From Chromobotia macracanthus (lineage: Eukaryota > Chordata > Actinopteri > Cypriniformes > Botiidae), in NCBI GenBank assembly GCA_036877525.1, contig JAZGTH010000072.1:6952001-7016000 (forward strand): 64,000 nt of DNA, read 5' to 3'. The number at the start of each line of letters is the position of its first letter. Positions within the stretch are counted from its first letter, which is position 1. This document shows, one piece after another, positions 13,701 to 25,766 of this stretch. Under the pieces are notes generated by a model, which was not told where the DNA came from, did not search any database, and was given only the letters and a program-made list of their open reading frames with translations. The translations under genes and the position numbers were made by a program.

Positions 13701-14524
13701 CCAGCAACAGACAAAAGCCATATAATGTGGGACTTTGCAAGGCCCCTGAAGGGCCTAATGTGATGATGGCCACATTTGCAGTGTCCAGGCGGCCTGCCCA
13801 CAGTGTCAGTCAGCACATAAGTCGGCCTTCCAACTACAGTCCTGCTTTCCTGACAGCCACAGCTGCGTCCTGCACAGATTCTGGTTTCTCTTTTGCTGGT
13901 GTGGCTCACAGCAGCCTGCTGTACTCAGGGGCTGTGCTGCCCACTCAGAGCGCAGATGAAGCCAGAGCTGCAGCGTACGGGGAGGGTTTGGATTACTGGC
14001 AGCACAAGCAGCATCAGAACACACAGGGTTCTCTCTGCATGTGTGTCCCGGTTGGAAGCAAACAACTTCCCTACAGATGTCAGAGCCTGAGAGCTGGATC
14101 CAGTGTAACGGGTGGTGTGCCTTCCTCCCTGCAGAACTGTACAGCCATGCATGGTGATTTCTCAGTTGCACAGTTTTTCACTCCCCTTTGGAACAGTGTT
14201 CTAACCACACATGATTCCTACAATCAACAGGAGCTGCCCACTGGTTCCTTCATGGGTCTGGGGCACCTGCATGCCCGCAGGCCCCCTCGGCCATCCTTAA
14301 GTCCAGGGAAGAGCCTGTGCCAGGCATCACTCCTCAGCAGCAGTCTTCAGTCTCTGGAGGGTCTCATCAGGGAGATCCAGCCTTCCTGCATCAAGGAGCA
14401 GATGCTGGGACGAGGTTATGATGCAATGGGCATCACCCAATTTCTAGACCACCAGGACATACACATTCAATGTGGACGCAATCATTCTGTGTCCTGTGTT
14501 CATCAGGCAAACATAAGTGTGTGA
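10794..14524 (+). CDS. fam222a: FAM222A-type protein (Aggregatin), two coding exons
   Basis: Exon 10794-10881 (MLACLQRQNQPVQRLTCATK..., donor gga|gtaagt) joins in phase to exon 13389-14524 (acceptor tgtgtgcag) for 407 residues; human FAM222A is about 450. The MLACLQR start, the block KIFPTNIRVPQHK, RYSHSFTGHQGLLAIV, the FxxLWNSVL motif and the C-terminal IKEQMLG..LDHQ..HI motif are all family marks. The exact KIFPTNIRVPQHK favours FAM222A over FAM222B. The biochemical role is poorly known; human FAM222A has been linked to amyloid plaques and brain atrophy. The middle is low-complexity and rich in Ser/Pro/Ala/Gln, without a known catalytic fold. It extends a few residues further at the C-terminus than the human protein. 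Exon borders have clean GT-AG signals. A fish paralogue suffix cannot be assigned from sequence alone. Confidence 0.92.
10882..13388 (+). other. fam222a intron between the two coding exons
   Basis: No exon recognised. It contains part of a dispersed cyprinid-type repeat at about 11570-11710, ending in three TTAGGG-like hexamers. Confidence 0.6.
11570..11710 (+). repeat. Fragment of a dispersed repeat ending in short telomere-like hexamers
   Basis: The phrases 'acattgctgtctatggggg', 'aatatcttaatttgtgttc' and 'gaagatgaatgaaggtctta' resemble a very common dispersed repeat of carp-like fishes, recalled from general familiarity. The segment ends gttagggttagggttag. Confidence 0.4.
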
Positions 14525-15800
14525 GAAACCACAGCTGGGGATCTTTAGGGTCCTGGTGTGATCAGGAAACTGTTTTTAGCCGGTGTTCAGCCAGTCAGCA
14601 CACACTTACAACACTGATAGTTTCCGTTGTGCTGGGTTACACACTACTCTGAAGCAGGAACTAATATAGTTCTTCTAAAAGGCATTCTTAGAACTAAAAT
14701 TGTTCCTGCAAAAGCCTTGTTTGATTAGCTGCTTCAGGTGCTTCATTAGGATTGAAGCTAAACTCTGCAGGTCTGTGGACCTCGTTTGAGATCTCTGCCC
14801 TAAAGTGTAGCTATAAACCGTTTAGAGACTAATCTGGATTGAGTCAGATTTACTGTATTTTGCTGCAGTATTTGTGTGTCTGTCACTGTGTAATATGCTT
14901 CAAGGAGAACAAATGTCTATTTCAAAGAGTGATTAATTCAAGACAGCATTATGTTGATAAATAGGTTGTAATGCATGATGCTGAAGATTCTCTGCTAAGT
15001 TCAGTGCTGAAACTTGCAGCTGCACCATTTTTAAACAGACTCTGTCACTTTTAAATACGTCTGCTGAAATAGATAAGATGTACTTAAAGCAGATGTGTGA
15101 GACAGGCCGCAGATGACATACACACATACAGAACTGCAGATCTTTGTAGATGTTTGTTTGTTCATCATTTCCAACCTGAAAGTTGTGAGTTGAATGCAAA
15201 TGTACTTTAGACTTACTGTCCACTTAAACCTTCTCAGACCAGCTGCCAAAAGCATGACAGGAAATGACACGCATCTGTTCATCAGCAGTGATGTTATAAA
15301 TGACTAATTCAGAAGAGTTTTGACTAATTCTCCTGTACCTGCTGTAGTAAGTGGAAGTAAGTGTAGGAAGAGTTCATTTAAAACAAAAAAAATAATATTT
15401 TTACTCTGTTTGTTGCTGTCAGTAGAATAATATTCCTATTTATATAAAATGCCTGATTCAATTGTTTTTCTATCTTGTATCTTGTTAATTCATGTTCCAG
15501 CATCTAGAATCCGAATGTGACGTGATCCTGTGACATGTTTTGGAATTGTGTTGATGAAGGACTTTGTTTAGATCTACTGTACTGGGTTGAGTTTGGAAGG
15601 TCATCTGAAGCTTTGTGTTACTCAGGACTCCATCAGTACACAGTATTAATTCACAGATCAGATCGGATAAGCAGGTTTTGACATTTCTCTCTCCTATTCT
15701 GGGGAAACACTTTTTTAGTTTTTGTGATTATTCTGGCAGCCCTGTACAGGATGATTCTAGTTACTGTCACCATCTGAAATCTCCACCAATAAGATTGTAA

Positions 15801-15806
15801 AATAAA
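15801..15806 (+). terminator. Possible fam222a polyadenylation signal
   Basis: AATAAA in the sense orientation, about 1.28 kb after the fam222a stop, followed by a T/G-rich stretch (acttgtttgtttgttg). No transcript evidence. Confidence 0.35.
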
Positions 15807-16124
15807 TTATTTAGGAATGTTTTCTACTTGTTTGTTTGTTGTTTATTTCATTAGTCATACAAGAACTGAATTAAACATGCACATTTTAACATGCAGTTAA
15901 CTGATGTGTCACGTTCTTTAAATGCTGTCAGACCTGATATGATGTACCGCTCACCTTCACAAGAGAAACAAAACCTTTATAGTTGAGGTGGTGATCATTA
16001 GATCAATATCTCATCAGAAATGTGTCCACACTGCTTGTGCTTCTTTTTCTAATTTCACATGCTGTCAGTCAAAGGCTTTAGCTCACCCTGGGACCAAAAA
16101 CTTCCACATTTGGGCTGTTGACTG

Positions 16125-16202
16125 AGGCATGACTCAATGCTGGGATAGACTCCAGCCTGTTGTGACCCTGCAGAAAACAAGCAGGTTTGGAGGATGGATG
16201 AA
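16125..16202 (+). mobile_element. L2/CR1-type LINE 3' tail fragment
   Basis: Reads gctgggatagactccagcct, then a gaccctgcag...caggtttggaggatggatg segment. This resembles the conserved 3' end of fish L2/CR1-like LINEs, which typically end in ggatggatg repeats. It is only a short truncated piece. Confidence 0.5.
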
Positions 16203-16904
16203 AACAATTAACAATATATAATGTCAAATATTCCTTCGTATTCAGTACTGTTCCATTTAAACCTGAACAGCTGAATAAGAGTAAAATGAATTGCAAAATA
16301 AATTGTAACAAACAATGTGGCTGAACAGGCTGTTACCTCCGTTAGGGTGCTTTTAAAGTAAATGATTGATCACGGTCTCCCTCTAGTGTTAGTGTAGAGA
16401 AATGTTACAATCAGACTGCTCTCCGGATTCTTAAAGATACCACACTTCTGAGGTCCTCACACTGGAAATATCATGTTTACGTATTCAGTATGTAAGTTAA
16501 GTACATATTTCAAGTGCTTTTAAAGCTTTATACAGTCTTCAGAGTTCTTGCAGGAACAAAGAGTCATTTAGAGATGGTGTCTGCAGGTTCTGCAGAGGAT
16601 TCAGCCACATCATAAAAAACACGCAAAAATGAAACGACAGGCGAAGTCTAAATCCTGATAGAATCAACTTATACGAGTCCTTCAGTTATAAACAAAAGTC
16701 TGATTTTATGTTTATTTGTGTATACTGCACGTGTTACAATGATAGTACTGATGTCACTGAAGGCTGAATGTTCGCTAGATGGGGCTGTAACATCAGTGGA
16801 CAGATTTGTGCCGTTTGGTTTGGAAAACCTTGATTTTCTCATCACTTCATTGTTATAATAACTCATACGGCGGCCATGTTTTATGAACCTCTTTGGTCGT
16901 GACG

Positions 16905-17070
16905 TTCAACGCGTTATAGCAGAAATATGAGTGTAAGCCAATGAGAAGCGGCGAGGGCAGAATATGCTAATGAGCTCTTGACAGCTGGGGGAGAGTCCAG
17001 CCGCCGCGCGCGTCCTCTCAGACCCGCGGCGTGTCGGTCACGGGTCACACGGGAGCGGCGTCAAACCGCG
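16905..17070 (+). promoter_or_regulatory. GC-rich dact3 promoter / 5' UTR region
   Basis: CpG content rises sharply just before dact3. A CCAAT box lies at 16938-16942, followed by ccgccgcgcgcg and gacccgcggcg. No TATA box is seen. The transcription start cannot be fixed. The region leads directly into the 54-bp repeat array. Confidence 0.5.
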
Positions 17071-17566
17071 GCGCCTCGCGTTGTCTTCGTTCTTCAGTGA
17101 CGGATGTACCGGTTCTTCTCTCCGGCGGAGCGCGTTGTCTTCGTTCTTCAGTGACGGATGTACCGGTTCTTCTCTCCGGCGGAGCGCGTTGTCTTCGTTC
17201 TTCAGTGACGGATGTACCGGTTCTTCTCTCCGGCGGAGCGCGTTGTCTTCGTTCTTCAGTGACGGATGTACCGGTTCTTCTCTCCGGCGGAGCGCGTTGT
17301 CTTCGTTCTTCAGTGACGGATGTACCGGTTCTTCTCTCCGGCGGAGCGCGTTGTCTTCGTTCTTCAGTGACGGATGTACCGGTTCTTCTCTCCGGCGCCT
17401 CGCGTTGTCTTCGTTCTTCAGTGACGGATGTACCGGTTCTTCTCTCCGGCGGAGCGCGTTGTCTTCGTTCTTCAGTGACGGATGTACCGGTTCTTCTCTC
17501 CGGCGGAGCGCGTTGTCTTCGTTCTTCAGTGACGGATGTACCGGTTCTTCTCTCCGGCGGAGCGCG
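17071..17566 (+). repeat. 54-bp minisatellite made of the dact3 start-codon segment, 9 copies
   Basis: Nine copies at an exact 54-bp spacing. Each contains ATG TAC CGG TTC TTC TCT CCG GCG, with ATGs at 17104, 17158, 17212, 17266, 17320, 17374, 17428, 17482 and 17536. The last ATG opens the dact3 reading frame. The first eight each give the 16-codon peptide MYRFFSPAERVVFVLQ (copy six reads PR for ER), then TGA, then CGG and the next ATG. The copy at 17374 ends in gcgcctcgcg instead of gcggagcgcg, matching the left border of the array. Each unit also holds ttcgttcttcag, an acceptor-like string. Confidence 0.97.
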
Positions 17567-20500
17567 GCGCGCAGAAGCGGCGGCTCGAGCTCAGTTTGGC
17601 GGGACTCTGTGAGCTCGAGATGCTCAAGCAGCGGCACGAGACTCTGATCCTGAGCGCGCTCACGCTGCACGCGCCCGACGGCCCGATGCGCGACGACGGC
17701 AGCCCGCGACGCCCGCCGGTAAAGCGCTCATAATGTCTCTTCATTTACCGTGAAAATGCGCGAATCGATTCAAAACTACAGACCGTGTCTCTGTGTGACA
17801 CGTTCAAGTGCAGGATGCCTTACGAACTTTTATTAGTTGAAGTCAAAGAAAGCCAAACTGATATTTCATCGTCAAATTATAAAGCATTATTATAAACTTA
17901 CCGCTGAGTAAGGGAAAGAGATCAGTCGTTACTTGCTCAGTAACTACATTTGTTCATTTATAACTCGCAATAATTACAGATTTCAGCTTTAATTTAAAAG
18001 TGAGAAAGGGTTACAGGCAGGGTGCGCGACTTTGGAGAGCTACAGTAACTTCTAAGTCCCCGCCCTCCGTTCAGCCGCGCGGCCTCTGTGTGTGGAGCGA
18101 CGTCAGTGTGAATGGACAGCATGTGGGTTACAGGAACGTTTAATGGTCCACAGAGCATATCAGAATATAGACATACATCTGTACCACTTTACTTGGTGAT
18201 TGCTATTGGGATACAATCTAAAGAGACTTTTAACCAGCATAAAATGTTTCTGGAAAATATTGCCTACCCTGATAATCCTAACATTTAGGCATAAATAATT
18301 TAATTATAATTTAATAGTTTGACTGTTGCTTTAGTTCTGGAGTGCTATGAATTAATGTTTCAGAATAATGTACTTGAGTAATCATACTCAAAAACACTTC
18401 CTTTCAAAACACTAAAGTTTGTTTTAAGCTGTGTCGGTACAGTGATGAGTTGTACGGGGTGGGGGCTGCATATGTTACTGGAGAGATACACAAAGGGCAG
18501 GACTCACATGCACATATACACACGTTTATTCCTGGCTTCACAGTGCTGACAGCAGTCTGACCTAAAACAACAGCTGGAAACACACTGCACTCATTTCATC
18601 TGTGTGTGTGTGCATGGTGAAGAGGATCTTGTGATTTTAGAAGCACTTTATCAGGTTCTCATTCCAGCTCTGGTGTGTGTGTACAGTGGCAGAACGAGTA
18701 TGTCAATTGACGGCTGTTTGCGTTGTGTAAATACAAATGTATGTGTTGGTGGTGTAATGGTGAGGTTCAGTGCTGGGCTCTGATTGGCTGGTTCTCCATG
18801 CTGCTGTCTCCCTGCAGCCCAGCGCAGCAGTAGCTTAAGAACCAGTGAAATAATAATTGCACTGTTCGCACGTCTTTATGCCTTGTGTGTTTGTGTATGT
18901 GAAGTTTTGCAGGAGTTTATTCACAGGAGTTTTGCCTGTGGTTTGGAGACCATGAGACACGTTTTCTTCTGCTGAGCTTTGCACAGGAATTCTGTATGAA
19001 CTAATATCTGAGCGTGTTTGTTTACTCTGCCTCTGTTTAACATGTGATTTACTGAAGAAATAATACAAATTTAAATTGCCCAACATGGCACTCAGATATT
19101 GACCCTTGATGATAAAATAAATATCTGACACTAGATTTGATGACAATACATGACTTTCTGTACTTGTTTCACTTAAAATTATTTCATAGAAAAACTATAG
19201 ACGCAAATGAGTCAATTGTTAAATACAGTGAGTGTATAGAGCTGTAAAATGAAAGTCCTGTAAATAGCAGAGCTCAGATCATTTGATCTTGGTCTGAACA
19301 CAGAGACATTGTTGAGATCTCTTCTGAATCTCTGAAAAACACACGTGTGAGATTACTGGGGTGTTTTTCTCATGAGAAACTTCTGAAAAACAACACTTGA
19401 TCAGAAAATCTGATCAGAGTTGATCAGAAATCTGAATTTGTTCTCTATTAAAACGTACCAGTATCTCAAAGTGTATCTTTTAGACAGCAAAGATCGTTTT
19501 TGTGATTTTAGTTTTTCCCCCATGTGTTAAACTGTTTGAACTAACAGTCTTAGTTTGATTTAAGTATCTGGTGAGTATGCGAGATATGAGGTATCTGTGT
19601 TCTCATATAAATCACTCCATAGGAATAACTGATGACAGTGATCTTTCTCTGATTGACTAAATTTCAGATCCAGAGGCTAAATTAGTCAGAACATCTCACA
19701 GACACAATGATTTTTAAGATGTGTTTTTAAATCCCTAAATCCTCACGGAAACCTGATGTGGTTCAGCTCCTTTTTAAACACTTTGTGCCATATTTGTGAG
19801 GGAATTTAAAAATATTTGACCATCACAAGCACATTCAATCCTCATTCAAACCTTTTCAAATACACACTCATTTAACTGCCCAGATTATTCATTGGACCTC
19901 GTTTGTTTCTATTAGTTACAGTGAGATTAGTTACAGCGAGTATTTTATAACAACTATTTGTTACAAAATACTGTACTTTAGCTTGAAGGTTTCAGGGTAT
20001 TTTTGAGATGGTCACGGTAAGTTACACAGGAGCCATTAAGTTTCACACTGTGACAGAGATGCATCTTCATCCTCAGCTTGTGTGACAGAATTTTATATAC
20101 GTGCTGTAAACTCAGATTACCACACATCTGCAGATCTTCTGTACACATTCACTACACATAAACACAAGACACCAGCAATTTCTGTAAATGACAGAATATT
20201 TGTAAGCATGTGGGCAGCAGATGTTCTCTAGTGTTTTGTGTTACATGATGTTGGTGTGTGTGTTAGCAGGACACCTCGTGGAGCCTGATGAACATTCTTC
20301 AGCATCAAGTTGGAGAGTTGAGAATGGATGCAGAAGACAGCTCAGTGGAGCCCCTTGCTGATGCTGGAGATAGTCGCCTCCGCTCAGGTACAGTCCAACT
20401 CCCAAATTACACCTGATTAAAACCCCTAAACCACACAGCTGCTTCATCCACAACAAGATAATGTTCCTGTCAGCTGTTCAATATCACAAAATATTGTAGC

Positions 20501-22807
20501 CCTCAGTACACACCCCTGAGCTCTATGTGGCAGCCTGTTTGTTTGTGTGTGTGTCAGGGTTTTATGAACAGATTGAGGGGCAGTCTCTGGTTGGTCTGTT
20601 AGACTCCTCTGGTCTTAGTGAGATCTCCCTGTGGGTTGCTCACCCTGTCCGACTCACAGAGAGTCCCAAAACTGTTGGTAAGTGGACCACTAAAATACAG
20701 TGTTCCTGTAGCTATACAGTGTTCTGTAGCTCAACTGCTAGATCCTTGTGTTAGCAGTGTGAAGGTCATGGGTTTGAATTCCAGGGAACACGTACACTGA
20801 TGAAATGTAAACCTTAAATGCACTTTACGTCACTGCATAAAAGTGTCTGCCTAATGCATAAATGTAAATGTAACAGTTCCTCTGTGATCCCATCACACAC
20901 ACTCCTCTCTGCCAGGACTGTTCAGAAAATATAATGCTTCATAAATCTTTAAAACGTTTAACTATTTTCCACATTGTTGAACAGATATTAAAACAATGAA
21001 ATGACAAACACGTTCACATAATAAGATCTTGGACTTCAAATGAAGGTAAAACAGATTCGACTCACACTTGAGGTGGTGTGGATTTAGAGTACCTGATCTC
21101 TGGGTTTTATTGGTGGCAGTAAAATGGTTAAAGCAGAGACTTCCTGTACAGCCTGCAGATATGACACAGAGTGTTTAGTGTAGTCATGAGACCTCCACAC
21201 ATCTGACACAGAGAAAGACCTTCTGTGTTACAGGACACACACAAACAGAATCACACACACACACACACACAGAAACTCTAAGATAAGAGAGCTTATTTTT
21301 CAAAACTTCTAAAAGTATAAAAGGATTTAATTCATTTTCCCCTTACAGTTGTTATTCTTTCTCTTCACTCAGTATGTGTCAGCAAGTGTAAAAATCTACT
21401 GTGATATTTAAACTTCATTAAGAGGTTCATTGTTGAATTGTTTCGATGTTGAGAGAATGTGACCGTGTGTCTGAATGTCTGTTTGTAGGTGATGTGTTGG
21501 CTGTTGGTCATGAGGTGAACAGGATTCGAACACCAGTCCCCCTCTCTTTCTCTGCACCTCACCCCACACTAGAGGGCAGTACAGAGGGCATCGGAGAAGA
21601 GTGGGCCTGGAGGTCCAGGGGGACCGTAGAGGAGGAACCTGCGGCAGACGACTACAGACAGGCCCAGAGCATCGAAACATACATCCTCGGCCTGATACAG
21701 CGCTGTTCCCTTCCTTTAAGATCTAATAAGCCCCGCACCAGCCTGGGACCTGAGTCCAGAGTGGTGGTCCGACAGAGCAGTCTGCGCCGTAAAGACCCTA
21801 CGTACAGCCCCGGGTGTCGGAGGACCTCAACCAGCCCAGAAAGACATGTGTGGGCCTGTCGCAGCCCAGATGAGGAGCAGCATTCTTTGTGTTACTCCAG
21901 ACCTGCACTTGTTGGTGTTCACTCCACTTCCCTGGATTCGGCATGTGGTCGTCTAGATCCAAGCAGCAGCGAGCCAGAATCACCTCAACTTTACAAGCAG
22001 TCTCACTCACCCTCCTCTGATGAGCATTTGGTGAACGCCCAGTACATCCCAGCACAGCCCTGTCATGCTCAAGCAAAAGCCACTGCACACCGGCCACACG
22101 CTGGCCCTAAACCCGCATACAGTGCAGAAAGATTCCCTGGCAGAAAGATCAAAGCCACTCTGAAGAAGTGTCGCTTCACAGAGGAGAAGTTCATGTCAAA
22201 GAAAGCAGGCAGGAAAGCCTGCCGCGCCCAATCAGAGAACAGTTTACTAGGCCAGAGAGTTTCAGAGCGCAAATATAACACGGTAGAGCGAGACACGGGC
22301 CGAGCAGCTCAACCCAAAACCCGACGTGCACAGGGGGGGTCTGGTCATCGCCGGTGGCACTCCACGCTGGAACTGAGCCAAGATGAGGCTGAACTGCCCC
22401 CTGAACAACCAATCAGACGCTCCCGTAAACCTCGACCCACCCCACCTTCCTGCGTCTACAGCCAACCATTACAGCACCATCATCAGCCCCACCCCCACCC
22501 CAGAAACCTTCAGCGTACCCCTCTGTGTCTCCCAGAGGAGCTGTACACGCCCCCTGTTCCAGGAGAGTCTGAGTCTAGTCTGAGCGAGGCAGAGTCTCCT
22601 GGGTCCAGCTTGCTCTCCAGTGACTCTGATGAGAGTGGAGGTTTAGTGTGGCCCCAGCAGCTTCCCCCACAGCTAGCCTCGCACTCTCCACCCACCGGAG
22701 CCTCACTGCAGCCCAAAGCCTTCGTCAAAATCAAAGCGTCTCATGCGCTCAAAAAAAAGATTCTGAGATTCCGAACGGGTTCTCTCAAAGTCATGACTAC
22801 CGTGTGA
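17536..22807 (+). CDS. dact3: Dapper/DACT family antagonist of Wnt signalling, DACT3 type, four exons
   Basis: Exons 17536-17718, 20270-20387, 20558-20677 and 21489-22807 join in phase for 579 residues; human DACT3 is about 630. The N-terminus MYRFFSPAERGAQKRRLELS followed by LAGLCELEMLKQRHE is the DACT leucine-zipper-like segment. Later come SGFYEQ, YILGLIQR, VNAQYIP, a basic stretch (KIKATLKKCRF..), SSDSDESGGLVWPQQL, and the C-terminus FVKIKASHALKKKILRF...SLKVMTTV, ending in the MTTV PDZ ligand. The SGGLVWPQQL block and the C-terminus point to DACT3 rather than DACT1/2. DACT proteins bind the Dishevelled PDZ domain and dampen Wnt signalling in the cytoplasm. The start at 17536 is chosen because only this copy of the repeated ATG reads into the conserved domain. 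The eight upstream ATGs have weak contexts (C at -3, T at +4), as does this one. Confidence 0.93.
17719..20269 (+). other. dact3 intron 1
   Basis: No exon recognised. Part of 19230-19640 shares loose wording with 45830-46150 (aagctcggatc.., cattgtgagatctttctg..), so both may be copies of one old dispersed element. Support for that is weak. Confidence 0.6.
20727..20876 (+). mobile_element. tRNA-derived SINE in dact3 intron 3
   Basis: The head, tagctcaactgctagatcct followed by tgtgttagcagtgtgaaggt, and the later gggtttgaattccagggaac are tRNA-like A- and B-box regions. The tail is cataaaagtgtctgcctaat then gcataaatgtaaatg. The layout matches the SINE at 51120. Confidence 0.8.
20877..21488 (+). 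other. Rest of dact3 intron 3
   Basis: No exon. It contains a (CA)n run near 21253-21271. Confidence 0.6.
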
Positions 22808-23221
22808 GACCAGAGGAGATGGTCTGAGATCTCACACACTGAAACAATCATAGTCATGAGCACAGTGTGATGCCAGATCTCTCACACACACAAAAACACA
22901 AGGATTGTGAAACATTCAGAATTGAGATTGCCTTTTAACTTCCTGTTAAACTGAGGTCTGAAGGTTAAACTGAGGTTACACTAAGCTATCTGTATTTCAT
23001 TTATATATATATTTTGTTGTATTTAATGGATTATCTGTCTTTATACTGTGCATGGTGAAAGAACGATTCATTTTCCAGAATGCTCAAATTTACTCCAAAA
23101 TTTTCAAAATAAAACATGAAGCAGCTGCAGGATGGAAACCTAAAACAGAACCCAAAAGACATTAAATTCATTTAAACGTCAATTCAGTACATTCCTGATT
23201 TGACAGGAAGGCATGGATTAT
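22808..23221 (+). terminator. dact3 3' UTR with polyadenylation signal
   Basis: AATAAA at 23108-23113, about 300 bases after the stop codon. Another AATAAA lies near 24006. Which is used cannot be told from the sequence. Confidence 0.5.
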
Positions 23222-23525
23222 TCAGGGAAGTGAAGGGAGAAGTGAAGTGAAGCTGGCCAAGTATGATGATCCATACTTAAAATATATACTTGTCTTCTGC
23301 ATTTAACCCATTCAGTTAGTGCACACACCTCAGAGCAGAAAGTAGTGAACCCCCTGCAAACTGTGAACACATCTGGAGCAGTGGGCAGCACTGCGGTGCT
23401 CAGGGAACAACTGGGTAAGGTGCCTTGATCAAGGGCAGAGCACCTCACTTGTTTCCTGCCAGAACTGGGAATCGAACCGGCAGCTTTCTGGTCAGAGAGT
23501 CCAACTCTCTAACCACAGCTGCCCT
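23222..23525 (-). mobile_element. tRNA-derived SINE, minus strand
   Basis: Reading the minus strand from 23525: an A-box-like gtggttagagagttggactc, a B box ggttcgattcc, then a tRNA-unrelated body (aaggcaccttacccagttg..., gcactaactgaatgggttaa). This is a complete tRNA head joined to a body, distinct from the 20727/51120 family. It resembles SINEs common in many teleosts. Confidence 0.7.
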
Positions 23526-25766
23526 AGTTTAAAATCAACTCCTAGATTGAAAGTTTGTCAATTCATTCATTGTTAATTTTGTTCAACTCTGACACGCACA
23601 CACATGCACATTGTGCACTTCGATTGCAGCAGTGATTGATTGATTTGTGTCAGTGTAGAAGAGGCCAAGGGTCTAAAAGCCACTTTTAAAACTATTTGTT
23701 ACTTGAAACTATAGCTTAAAAATGCAACAGCATGCCATCATGTGCTAAAACATACAGGCAGACATGCTGTAACAGCTGCAGACATCTGTCTGCATGTCAA
23801 CAAATCTGCAGACCAACAACTAAACCCCCAACCATGAGGAATCAAATGCCCTTATAGACACACAAGTGTGTCACAGCAAAACAATCTGATCTAATTATAT
23901 CTGATCTGTTTATCTGTCTCTGATCAGACACTTCTGTGTTCATGATGATGTCACACCTCTCGATGTCTGTTTATGTTCCTCATGAGTGATTTGTATTTGA
24001 ATGTTGAATAAAGATCTGAGACCATGTCTGACTGAGATGAAGAGAGATGGGGGGGGGTGTCAGTCCAGTAGTTTCATAGACATCAGTCTGAAGAGATTTT
24101 ACAAAGTACTGAGATCGACCCCACAACAATCAGATAACACCATCTCATTTTTGTTCTTCTGTTTGTGATTATTTTAGGTTCTATGCTCACAAGCAGCACA
24201 AAGGTCTTGTACACCTGTTACCTGCTTGTAATGATTTCTTCCTGACCTAACCAATCCCAATTATCCTTTTGATATTGTTTCCAAAATGTCACATTTTTTA
24301 ATTGGATAAAGAGACATGAGAGAGATTGGGAGAAATATATACCAGGTAGCCTATACAATAATTTTGTATAGACTATTTGTATTTTAATTTATTAATTTTA
24401 TTTAGGATAGAGTAGCATGAAGTATTGACAGTTAAAAGTGTCACAAAGAAAAACAGATCTTTTATTCTCTTAAATTAAATACTACCTGTCGCTCAAAATT
24501 ATAAACCAAAAAAATACGAACAAACAAAAACTGTTGGCTTACTATATGAAATAAAAATTTTAACAAGCTATTTAAATCATCCATGTAGGAATAGAACTGA
24601 CTGTCAGATCTTAATGAAGAAATCCTCAGCTCAGCATTCAGCAGGGCAACATCTTACACAACAGCAGGTATCAGCCGTGTTGAGTTTAATTTGGACTTAC
24701 TATGAAAGCTCCAGCAGACTCAGTCATGGGCATTTCTGGCTCTCTGTGAACACTTATGTTTTTCCTGTGTGCAGCCAGAGGAATGTATTTATATAAATAT
24801 CTCCTGCTCTGCTTCAGCCCCACCTCACTCAATAATCAGCTGCAGCTGGACCACTGCAGTCTCTCGCCCTTTCTGTTTTTCTGTTTGTAAGTGACAGGAA
24901 AGTATTTCAACAGCTGAAGCTCTGCTGAAGGAATTGTGGGATTTTAAAGAGTATTAGTCTAACTAAAGATCAGTCAAGGGAAGTGTTTTCTGCTTGAACT
25001 GTAATTCATTTTTAAAAAAGTAAACTATACTATACTATAAAAATAGCTGGTAATTTTGTGACGAAAATGACACATTTCCATATTGTTTTTCTTACAGTGA
25101 TTTTTATAGTCCCAGACTTCCTGTGTGTCTGTTGCTTTTGCTCATGCTGGTTGGCCAGAAAAAACAACCAAACTTACATTGTCCACCAGCTTCTTCTGAA
25201 ACAACGTGCGGAGTGTGGTAAGTGTGATTTTGTTGGTGTGCTAGCTAGATCTGCGCCAACCAACCTAAAATCAGCATTGAACATTTGTCTTGTCTTAAAT
25301 TTTCAACAACTTTAAACAAGAAAGATGCATATTAGTGATGGAGAGAATGAGATCAGGGATTAGTCGACACAGCTGCTCAAAAATGCAGACAGATGCATGT
25401 TTAGATGCGGTTTGCAACCGTGCAGACACCAATCTGAAAGAAAGATAAAAGAAAGAGGTCTGTATGTGTGTGTGTTTCCATCTGGAAGTGGTTAGAGAGG
25501 CATGTTTCCTTCAGGGCCAAAGATCCTGAAGCATTTCCTGTGAGAGAGGAGAGGAAGATGAAGAAATGAAACGAGAAAGAACCACATTAGCAGATCATGC
25601 AGTACATCTGGCTTCTATTAGAGCAGATGAGAGGAGTTACCGTGCAGATGAAGTTGAGAGGGAGTTAGAGAGAAATGTAGTTTGATGTTCTTTGTAATAG
25701 CAGAACTGACCTTAATCTGCTCAGAACACTAAGGCTGATGAGATTTCCCAGACCTTCTGAGTCCCA
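23526..25766. other. Intergenic DNA, dact3 to dmpk, left part
   Basis: No coding exon recognised on either strand. Short open frames near 24614, 25058 and 25738 lack family resemblance. Confidence 0.5.

Larger units (their letters stand above)
14525..16900. other. fam222a 3' UTR and intergenic DNA up to dact3
   Basis: No coding exon recognised. A possible fam222a polyadenylation signal AATAAA lies at 15801-15806. A LINE tail-like fragment lies at 16125-16202. Confidence 0.5.

Noticed and set aside
17031..17670. Arg/Ser-rich repeat proteins of about 190-210 residues on both strands
   Set aside because: Shadow frames of the 54-bp array. The plus-strand ones lack an ATG, and the last ATG frame belongs to dact3.
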